Source: Fidelibacterota bacterium (lineage in GTDB: Bacteria > Fidelibacterota > Marinisomatia > Marinisomatales > UBA1611). From it: DNA of 64,000 nt. The DNA lies in NCBI GenBank assembly GCA_016784605.1, contig JADHUI010000008.1, positions 1-64,000 of the forward strand, written 5' to 3'. Position 1 is the stretch's first letter. The number at the start of each line of letters is the position of its first letter. Under the pieces are notes generated by a model, which made no database searches, was not told the DNA's origin, and worked only from the letters and a program-made list of their open reading frames with translations. The translations under genes were made by a program, and so were the position numbers. Of this stretch, positions 57,945 through 64,000 are shown piece by piece.

Positions 57945-59963
57945 TTGCTTTCTTTAATTGAAAAGATAGTTTTTCTAGTTTTAGTTGCAGGATCTTTAGG
58001 CCTTGCTTGGGTTAACTTTGGAAAAATGTTCAAAGCAATTGGCCGCGGGTCACGCCCAATTCAATGGGGAAAAGCAATCCGAAATTGGCCAAAAGGTTTG
58101 GCTGTATTTCTAGGGCAACAAACTCTATTTAAAACACGTCCGGTTGTGGGAGGTATCCATGCAGTGGTTGCGTGGGGGTTTACGCTTTACATAGCTGTAA
58201 ATATAATTGATGTTTTTTATGGTTTTATTCCAGGATTTCATTTTTTTAGTGAGCATTGGTTTGGACAGTTATATCGTCTATTTGTGGATATTTTTAGTCT
58301 TTTTGTTTTAATCGGTGTAAAATATTTTGTTTTTAGGCGATTTATTTCTAAAGACCCTAAACTTGAAACGAAAGAACCTGTGTTGTTGAGCACTTCTGCT
58401 CGGACCGGAATGAAAAAAGATTCCTTTATTGTAGGCATGTTTATTCTGATGCATATTGGTTTTCGTTTTGTAGGCGCTTCATTCGAAATTGCAGGGCATG
58501 GACCAGATCCCTATCAGCCTGGAGCGAATTTAATGGCATTATTATGGCAATCTTTTGATCCTGTCATTATTGTATATGCTGAACACGTATGTTGGTGGTT
58601 GGCGTTAGGGTTAATTCTCGCCTTTATTCCATACTTTCCATATTCGAAGCACGCCCATTTATTCATGGGCCCATTAAATTTTATGGTAAGAGAAGATCGA
58701 CGTTCTCCAGCTGTTTTTGAAACGATCGATTTTGAAGATGAGAAGATTGAACAATTTGGCTCATCAAAACTAGAGCATCTTCCGCAGTCTCAAATTTTAG
58801 ACGCATATGCTTGTATTATGTGTAATAGATGTCAGGATGCATGCCCGGCTTATACAACAGGTAAAGAATTGTCTCCTTCTGCGATTGAAATCAATAAACG
58901 GTATTATTTAAATGAACATTTAAATGATTTTTCCGCAGGCAAAGATTTAGATGAACCCATGTCAAAATGGATGTTAACCGAAGAAGCAGCATGGTCTTGC
59001 ACCACATGTGGTTTTTGTGTAGAAGTTTGTCCCGTTGGAAATGAACCTATGGTAGATATTCTAAGAATGCGTCAAGATTTAGTTATGATGGAAAGTCGTT
59101 TCCCTGAAGACGCCATGGATGCATTTAATAAAATGGAAAATTATGGTAATCCCTGGGGTTTATCCCCGCAAGAGCGAGAAACATGGATGGAAGGTTTAAA
59201 TGTTCCATTGATGCGAGAAAAGAAGAAAGCGGATGTGTTATATTGGGCTGGTTGCGCCGGTGCTTATGATAATCGCGGAAAAGATATTTCTCGTGCTGTA
59301 AGTCAAATTTTCGATAAAGCTGGTGTGGATTATGCTTGTTTGGGAAATGAAGAAACATGTACGGGAGATTCTGCTAGACGCATAGGAAATGAATATTTGT
59401 TTCAAATGATGGCCATGCAAAATATTGAAAAATTTGAAGAATATGGTATCAAAAAAATTGTAACTCAATGTCCCCATTGTTTAACAACCTTAAAACATGA
59501 TTATGCTGAATTGGGAACTGAATTGGATGTAGTTCACCATTCTCAATTTATCAATGATTTGGTTAAAGAAGGAAAAATTGCTCCCCAGCCTTCCATAACA
59601 GAGGATGTTACTTATCATGATGCTTGTTATTTAGGAAGGCATAATGGCGAATATGATGCGCCTCGAGAATTAATTCAATCTGTACTCAGTGAGGGTCATT
59701 TGGTTGAAATGGATCGCAATAAAGAAACAGGGTTTTGTTGTGGCGCTGGTGGAGGCAATATGTGGTACGAAATAAATACCGGCGATCGAATAAATTACGA
59801 GCGATTTAAAGAGGCCGCCGATACAAAAGCAACAACGGTAGCAACTGCCTGTAATTTTTGCAATATTATGATGGAAGATGGATTAAAAGTCACAGGGCAT
59901 GAAGAAAACATGGTTGTGAAAGATGTGGCAGAATTAGTATTAGAAGGTTTATCTGATATTTAG
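57945..59963 (+). CDS. Membrane Fe-S oxidoreductase (ETF:quinone type, NarI-like plus HdrD-like)
   Basis: A 672-residue protein starting with TTG (AGGGA upstream). N-terminal ~250 residues have about five to six membrane helices with histidines, like a NarI/DsrM-type cytochrome b; then two [4Fe-4S] motifs (CIMCNRCQDACP near 289 and CTTCGFCVEVCP near 351) and two CCG domains (YWAGCAGAYDNRGK ... CPHCLTTLKH; YHDACYLGRHNGEYD ... FCCGAGGGNMW ... ACNFCNIMM). This architecture next to etfBA is that of proposed ETF:menaquinone oxidoreductases. It should take electrons from ETF into the quinone pool. Part of the etf operon. Confidence 0.88.
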   Translation: MLSLIEKIVFLVLVAGSLGLAWVNFGKMFKAIGRGSRPIQWGKAIRNWPKGLAVFLGQQTLFKTRPVVGGIHAVVAWGFTLYIAVNIIDVFYGFIPGFHFFSEHWFGQLYRLFVDIFSLFVLIGVKYFVFRRFISKDPKLETKEPVLLSTSARTGMKKDSFIVGMFILMHIGFRFVGASFEIAGHGPDPYQPGANLMALLWQSFDPVIIVYAEHVCWWLALGLILAFIPYFPYSKHAHLFMGPLNFMVREDRRSPAVFETIDFEDEKIEQFGSSKLEHLPQSQILDAYACIMCNRCQDACPAYTTGKELSPSAIEINKRYYLNEHLNDFSAGKDLDEPMSKWMLTEEAAWSCTTCGFCVEVCPVGNEPMVDILRMRQDLVMMESRFPEDAMDAFNKMENYGNPWGLSPQERETWMEGLNVPLMREKKKADVLYWAGCAGAYDNRGKDISRAVSQIFDKAGVDYACLGNEETCTGDSARRIGNEYLFQMMAMQNIEKFEEYGIKKIVTQCPHCLTTLKHDYAELGTELDVVHHSQFINDLVKEGKIAPQPSITEDVTYHDACYLGRHNGEYDAPRELIQSVLSEGHLVEMDRNKETGFCCGAGGGNMWYEINTGDRINYERFKEAADTKATTVATACNFCNIMMEDGLKVTGHEENMVVKDVAELVLEGLSDI

Positions 59964-59995
59964 ATAAACCATCCTTCCTAAACTGTTTATATTTG

Positions 59996-60004
59996 TGTTA
60001 TAAT
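59996..60004 (+). promoter_or_regulatory. Extended -10 promoter right before the carboxyltransferase gene
   Basis: TGTTATAAT (extended -10, TGn-TATAAT) ends 8 bases before the ATG at 60013, where no SD is visible. Transcription would begin at or next to the start codon, giving a leaderless mRNA in addition to any read-through from the etf operon. Confidence 0.4.
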
Positions 60005-60012
60005 TAGCCATC

Positions 60013-61782
60013 ATGAGTAACCATTTTTTCCTATCATTTGAGAAAGACGAAAAATTCTCCTATTCACAAGATGCAATTGATGCATTATCTGAGTATGAAA
60101 AATATGAATTATCTTTTCACCCGGAACGCCCAAAATATAAAAATTATCTAACAATATTTTCTGACGTAAAAGAAGTATTTGGTGAAAATAAATTTGGATC
60201 GTGTCTGATTCAAACACATCAAGCTACATTAGATGGTATTCCTGTAATGCTTGTTGGGCAACAAAGCGGTCCTTCTTCTGATTATAAAAATATAATGGAA
60301 ACATTAAAAGATCCGGAAGCCATTCAAAAATGGAATCATGGAATGCCCGTTCCATATTCATATGAAAGAGCGATTAAAGCAATAAAATTAGCTGGACAGG
60401 AAGATCGAATCATTATCATTTTTGTTGATACACCGGGAGCGGACCCTACGGAGCGATCAGAATCTAATGGGATTGCTTGGCGAATTGGTGATACAATTCA
60501 TGCATTGGCGGATGCAACCGTTCCTACAATGGCTGTCATTATGAATCGAGCTTGTTCTGGAGGCGCCATTGCATTAACAGGTTGTGATGTAACACTTGCC
60601 ATGGAAAATTCTACTTATTTAGTCATAACACCCGAAGCATGTTCATCCATATTATTTCATACTCGATCTCGGGCCAATGAAGCGGCTGAAGTATCCCAAA
60701 TTACGTCGAAAGAAGGATTTCGTCATGGAATTGTAGATGAACTTATTCCTGAACCGGATGGACCTGCTCATCGATTTAAAGATTCAGCCATCGCATCGGC
60801 TAAAAAAGTCATTCAAAAAAATATACATCTATTATCAAAACGCCCAAAAGAGGCAATTTTTAACGAACGTATTAAACGGTGGGGAAAAATGGGCCAATGG
60901 GAAAAAGCGTCAGAAAATGAGATTACTTCCATTCAAAAACCGTTGTCTCGATTACCCAACTCTAATGGGTCTGGATATGTAAAACGTCATTCAGGTTGCT
61001 ATGATGATAAAGGAAATCATATTTATGATCCAGCTCATTTAGGCAAATTAGAATTGGATAATTTTGTATGCGACATCTGCGGAAAACGAACCGTTCGCCC
61101 ATCTGCGTGGGATTATTTAAACTGGATCGTAGATCAAGATTCATTCAAGGAACATTCTGAAACAAAGTATATTGTTGATAAAGATATTTTATCTTTTCCA
61201 GATTATCATCAAAAGTTGGAACAAACCCGCATCAAAACAGGGCTAATGTCAGCCATGTTGACGGGCGATGCGAAACTTAATGGAATTCCTATTGTTATTT
61301 GTGTGACTGATTTTGGGTTTTTGGGTGCATCTTTTTGTATGAGTACTGGCGAAAAAATATGGCAAGCAGCCAATAAAGCAATCGAACAAAAAGCCCCTTT
61401 GATCATTCAAGCCGCCGGAGGTGGAGCCAGAATGCATGAGGGATGTTCGTCAATGGTGAGTATTCCAAAAGTACATGTAGCTTTATCGCGAGTTGAGAGA
61501 GCGGGATTACCCGTAATCACCTTAATTACAGACCCAACATTGGGGGGTGTGGCCATTGGAATGGCTTCTCGTGGCATTCAACTATTTGAAGAAAATGCGG
61601 GCCATATTGGGTTTTCAGGGAAAAGGGTGATTGAACAATTTACAGGTAAAGCAACATCTCCCGATTTTCAAACGACTCATTGGTTGAAAAATCATGGACA
61701 TGCAGAGCGCATTGTTGCTCCAAAAGATTTAAAAGATTATATAAATAAGCTCATTGAATCGCCTCAAAGTCAGGTAGAATAA
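60013..61782 (+). CDS. Fused acyl-CoA carboxylase carboxyltransferase (AccA-AccD type)
   Basis: A 589-residue biotin-dependent carboxyltransferase. Residues about 50-290 are AccA-like (IIIFVDTPGADPTERSESNGIA, ACSGGAIALTGCDV, LVITPEACSSILF) and residues about 345-585 AccD-like (GLMSAMLTGDAKLNGIPIV, VTDFGFLGASFCMSTGEKIW, AGGGARMHEGCSSM, LITDPTLGGVAIGMAS, GFSGKRVIEQFTG), joined by a stretch with a CDICGKR half zinc ribbon. The order alpha-then-beta in one chain is not the bacterial norm of two genes. The last residues (PQSQVE) and stop are encoded by a CRISPR-repeat-derived sequence. Biotin carboxylase and carrier genes are not in the window. Confidence 0.85.
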   Translation: MSNHFFLSFEKDEKFSYSQDAIDALSEYEKYELSFHPERPKYKNYLTIFSDVKEVFGENKFGSCLIQTHQATLDGIPVMLVGQQSGPSSDYKNIMETLKDPEAIQKWNHGMPVPYSYERAIKAIKLAGQEDRIIIIFVDTPGADPTERSESNGIAWRIGDTIHALADATVPTMAVIMNRACSGGAIALTGCDVTLAMENSTYLVITPEACSSILFHTRSRANEAAEVSQITSKEGFRHGIVDELIPEPDGPAHRFKDSAIASAKKVIQKNIHLLSKRPKEAIFNERIKRWGKMGQWEKASENEITSIQKPLSRLPNSNGSGYVKRHSGCYDDKGNHIYDPAHLGKLELDNFVCDICGKRTVRPSAWDYLNWIVDQDSFKEHSETKYIVDKDILSFPDYHQKLEQTRIKTGLMSAMLTGDAKLNGIPIVICVTDFGFLGASFCMSTGEKIWQAANKAIEQKAPLIIQAAGGGARMHEGCSSMVSIPKVHVALSRVERAGLPVITLITDPTLGGVAIGMASRGIQLFEENAGHIGFSGKRVIEQFTGKATSPDFQTTHWLKNHGHAERIVAPKDLKDYINKLIESPQSQVE

Positions 61783-62180
61783 ATTTTCAGACTTTAAATC
61801 ATCTTCGGTAGGCAAGTTGTGGTTTGCTCTCAAAGTCAGGTAGAATAAATTGCGTGAATGAGACAGTTACTAATGCAGTCTGTTGTGGTTTGCTCTCAAA
61901 GTCAGGTAGAATAAATTTGGGATATTTTCAATGAAAGTTGAAAAATAGTTGTGGTTTGCTCTCAAAGTCAGGTAGAATAAATTCTATGGAAAAAACAAAC
62001 CCACAACCCGATTGTTGTGGTTTGCTCTCAAAGTCAGGTAGAATAAATTCAGATTCGACAGTTACCTATTCGACTTGGGTTGTGGTTTGCTCTCAAAGTC
62101 AGGTAGAATAAATTTAAAAAAGGAAAATAAAATGAACGTACTAAGTTGTGGTTTGCTCTCAAAGTCAGGTAGAATAAATT
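61763..62180 (+). CRISPR. Type II-C CRISPR array (one partial and six full repeats)
   Basis: Six identical 36-base repeats (61816-61851, 61882-61917, 61948-61983, 62014-62049, 62079-62114, 62145-62180) beginning GTTGTGGTTTGC and ending GGTAGAATAAATT, plus a 23-base identical 3' part at 61763-61785 that overlaps the preceding gene. Spacers are 30, 30, 30, 30, 29 and 30 bases. The GTTGTGG start is typical of type II-C repeats, so crRNAs should be read on the plus strand (spacer, then repeat 5' part), convergent to cas2. TAGAAT near the repeat end, with TTGTGG 18 bases upstream, could be a built-in promoter as in Neisseria II-C arrays. Confidence 0.97.
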
Positions 62181-62300
62181 AACAAACCTACAACTGTCAA
62201 TATATTTGGAGATAGACGAAATATATATCCAAAATAGATGGAATACTTAAGGATGAATTGAGTTGTCATTCCGGATATTTTGTAAAAATTATCCGGAATC
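62181..62300 (+). ncRNA. Candidate tracrRNA next to the array
   Basis: AACAAACCTACAAC (62181-62194) directly follows the last repeat. It can pair 11 bases with repeat positions 1-11 (GTTGT and GGTTTG) with one bulged U at 62189. The last repeat supplies a TAGAAT -10 at 62170-62175, so a transcript could begin at the anti-repeat. Downstream are weak stems (GTC/GAC; TTTGGA/TCCAAA) and the strong hairpin at 62268-62299. The pairing is shorter than typical and no T-run follows, so the real tracrRNA may lie elsewhere, for example upstream of cas9 outside the window. Confidence 0.35.
62268..62299. repeat. Perfect 10-bp palindrome (REP-like)
   Basis: ATTCCGGATA-N12-TATCCGGAAT, flanked by GTC and CCA, the GTCATTCC...GGAATCCA form of widespread REP/dRS3-like palindromes. 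It may be a dispersed repeat, or the terminal hairpin of an array-adjacent RNA. Confidence 0.55.
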
Positions 62301-62409
62301 CATTCTAAAGGTTATACTCTATTTTGGGATGTTCTTCCAAATTATTCATGAGAAAAGTAAACAGGATACCAGATATGTATGGGAATAAGGGTTTACCAAA
62401 TAAGTTTAA

Positions 62410-62739
62410 TTAAAACATTTCCAATTGATGGTGTTCTAAGGGAGGTGGGATAGAAGCATGTCCGTAAAAACTTTCAATGAGCCCAAATTGTTTATCTGTT
62501 ATACGAATAATGCTTACTGTCCCTTTAGGGGGTAAAAAAGATTTAACTCTTTTAATATGAAGTTCTGCATTTTCTCGACTGGCACAATGGCGTAAATAAA
62601 CGGAATGTTGCATGTGTGAAAATCCATCTTGTAATAATCCCTTTCGAAATCCATTTGCACGTTTCCGATCTAATTTTGTTTTGGTTGGTAAATCGAACAT
62701 TACAATAAGCCACATAATTCTATAGGCACTTAATGGCAT
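62410..62739 (-). CDS. cas2: CRISPR-associated endonuclease Cas2
   Basis: A 109-residue Cas2 of the type II kind: YRIMWLIVMFDLPTKTKLDRKRANGFRKGLLQDGF (catalytic-site Asp in FDLP), SVYLRHCASRENAELH and KGTVSIIRITDKQFG. It overlaps cas1 by 10 bases and lies 229 bases from the array end, oriented toward it. With Cas1 it inserts new spacers. Confidence 0.96.
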   Translation of the reverse strand: MPLSAYRIMWLIVMFDLPTKTKLDRKRANGFRKGLLQDGFSHMQHSVYLRHCASRENAELHIKRVKSFLPPKGTVSIIRITDKQFGLIESFYGHASIPPPLEHHQLEMF

Positions 62740-63623
62740 AAAGTTGGGTAAATAATTTTTTTATCTTCACCCATAAAACATCTCACCAATGAAGATGTGG
62801 TGCTGGAAGCGGCTATCATAAGGGGTTTTTTATTTTTCCCCATTTTTACATCCATAACAGGTAATTGAAGCAATGTCTTTTTTGTTTCGGGTGTTAAATC
62901 TAAATAATCATCTTCCGCCAATACCATATTAAGAACTAATTCATCCACCATGGGGCGATAGGGTTCCATAATATCGTCCGCTAAAGGAAAAGGATTATAT
63001 TGTGATTTATGATGAATACCTAAAGATGGGAGAAGTCCGCTCCCCACGATAGCTCTCGCTATCACAGCCCTTAAAATAGCATAACCATAATTCAATAAAT
63101 TATTAGGAGGTCCCCCGAATCGTTCTCGCTTAAAGGAAAAAGGATTAAATAATCGTTGCCAATAATACCGCGCCACCCGTCCTTCAATATTCCCCGGATC
63201 ACCGGATTTTACTTTTTTGGCATTTTCTATAAGATATTTATCGGGGATTGATTGAGATTTTAATAAGTCAGACTGATTTTTTATTTTGGCTAAAATAGTT
63301 TGTTTCCATAACCGTTTCTTTAAAGGGACACCAGCTTTCATTTGAATACGAAAATGTTTTTGTTGGACCGCATTGCCTTCTAATGGCATAAACCAAGCAT
63401 TGGGCATATGTTTATCATCGGCGGTTAGGATGGCTGTATTATTTTCTACACATCGGGAAAGCAATGTTTTGGAAATAGAAATGGCATAATGATCTAAAAT
63501 AATAAATCCTATATCTTCTATTGGTATTCGGACATTTCGTTCATTATCCCGTTGAATAATGAGTTGATTATCTTTTGTCGCAAGTTTGGCAGGTGAGCCA
63601 AAATACAATGTGCGTTTTATCAT
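62730..63623 (-). CDS. cas1: CRISPR-associated endonuclease Cas1
   Basis: A 297-residue Cas1 integrase: MIKRTLYFGSPAKLATKDNQLIIQRD start typical for type II, then NIEGRVARYYWQRLF with the catalytic Glu, NLLNYGYAILRAVIARAIVGSGLLPSLGIHHKSQYNPFPLADDIMEPYRP with His and Asp metal ligands. It starts one base after the cas9 stop. No csn2 or cas4 follows, which places the system in subtype II-C. Confidence 0.97.
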   Translation of the reverse strand: MIKRTLYFGSPAKLATKDNQLIIQRDNERNVRIPIEDIGFIILDHYAISISKTLLSRCVENNTAILTADDKHMPNAWFMPLEGNAVQQKHFRIQMKAGVPLKKRLWKQTILAKIKNQSDLLKSQSIPDKYLIENAKKVKSGDPGNIEGRVARYYWQRLFNPFSFKRERFGGPPNNLLNYGYAILRAVIARAIVGSGLLPSLGIHHKSQYNPFPLADDIMEPYRPMVDELVLNMVLAEDDYLDLTPETKKTLLQLPVMDVKMGKNKKPLMIAASSTTSSLVRCFMGEDKKIIYPTLCH

Positions 63624-63624
63624 T

Positions 63625-64000
63625 TTAAGCCGGTGAAAGTCGCCCTAATTCATCACATTTTACTTTTATACCTTTAAATGAGTTAAATGTTTTTGCTATC
63701 TTCCCAATATCATAATCGGCCACAGACACTGTATGGTGACTAAATTGTATTCGACCATCCATTACCATTTTTTGAACCCTAAATAATTGTGATCCAAAAC
63801 CTTTTTGGGATGGTGGTGCTTCCCAATCAATATCATTTTTGCTTACATCCAATAACACAAGTTCATTTATGGCGAGGGACATCAAAAAAGAGTATCCATC
63901 TTTAGTGTGAGTTTTATCCACAACAGGAGTTCCTTCTTTCTTTCTTTGTACTGCATCGAATAAAGAACAAATACGAAAATCTCTTTTACCTTCTTCATTC
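63625..64000 (-). CDS. cas9: Cas9, C-terminal end (partial, runs off the window)
   Basis: The frame is open from 64000 to the stop at 63625, giving the last ~124 residues of a larger protein. Segments YSFLMSLAINELVLLDV, LFRVQKMVMDGRIQFSHHTV and KVKCDELGRLSPA match the C-terminal PAM-interacting region of type II-C Cas9 proteins (compare the 'F.L..NDLV' and 'IDELGKEIRP' endings of the Neisseria enzyme). Nuclease domains lie outside the window. Gene order cas9-cas1-cas2-array is the II-C order. PAM specificity cannot be read from this piece. Confidence 0.9.
   Translation of the reverse strand, partial: NEEGKRDFRICSLFDAVQRKKEGTPVVDKTHTKDGYSFLMSLAINELVLLDVSKNDIDWEAPPSQKGFGSQLFRVQKMVMDGRIQFSHHTVSVADYDIGKIAKTFNSFKGIKVKCDELGRLSPA

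Noticed and set aside
62181-62409. csn2, cas4 or a second cas gene between array and cas2.
   Set aside because: No open frame of useful length lies there on either strand; the locus is cas9-cas1-cas2 only, hence subtype II-C.

Overview
The window is AT-rich bacterial DNA. Its mix of features points to the FCB superphylum, most plausibly a Marinimicrobia (SAR406-like) genome: a secreted protein with a 'NYPNPFNPST' type IX sorting domain, a TonB-dependent receptor with a carboxypeptidase-regulatory domain, many lipoproteins and multiheme cytochromes, a SAM-II riboswitch and a type II-C CRISPR locus. The phylum call is inference; no rRNA or tRNA gene is present to fix it. Most genes have clear Shine-Dalgarno sequences.

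Layout. (1) 126-8161, minus strand: a probable operon led by a Cys-rich MerR regulator, then a 12-heme lipoprotein interrupted by an in-frame TGA, a double-rhodanese lipoprotein, an outer-membrane beta-barrel, an 11-heme cytochrome, a 4-heme lipoprotein, a beta-propeller-like lipoprotein and a protein with acidic repeats. It resembles an outer-membrane electron conduit of the Geobacter Ext type and is the most unusual protein-coding region here. (2) 8319-9920, plus: queG and elbB. (3) 9931-15123, minus: ECF sigma factor, anti-sigma factor with HEAT-like repeats, DUF4097 protein, outer-membrane barrel with a bactofilin-like N-terminus, and a beta-sheet 'toast rack' protein; probably an envelope-response unit. 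(4) 15301-18567, minus: mdh, and rng-rplU-rpmA. (5) 18851-38282, plus: a promoter and SAM-II riboswitch with an apparent terminator, followed by metH, thrA, asd, thrB, thrC, metB, gltB and then pepE, a methyltransferase, an inositol-monophosphatase-family gene, thyX, radC and a DUF1905 gene. The riboswitch would tie methionine/threonine synthesis to SAM. (6) 38434-49694: glutaryl-CoA dehydrogenase, small genes, a cation-efflux protein, and a minus-strand group of DnaJ-like, methylmalonyl-CoA mutase, PAP2-like and birA genes; then a GlmU-like operon. (7) 49893-55840, minus: TonB receptor and sorting-domain protein. (8) 56190-61782, plus: etfB, etfA, a membrane Fe-S ETF:quinone-type oxidoreductase and a fused AccA-AccD carboxyltransferase. 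Acyl-CoA dehydrogenase, ETF and the membrane oxidoreductase together form a route from acyl-CoA oxidation to the quinone pool. (9) 61763-64000: a type II-C CRISPR array, cas2, cas1 and the 3' end of cas9, which runs off the window.

Best leads: the in-frame TGA (possible selenocysteine) in the conduit-like operon; the CRISPR array, whose first degenerate repeat encodes the C-terminus of the neighbouring gene, whose repeats carry promoter-like ends, and whose last repeat is followed directly by an anti-repeat-like sequence, giving a natural guide-repeat-anti-repeat layout, with a second anti-repeat-like copy inside spacer 4; and the SAM-II riboswitch controlling a long amino-acid operon.
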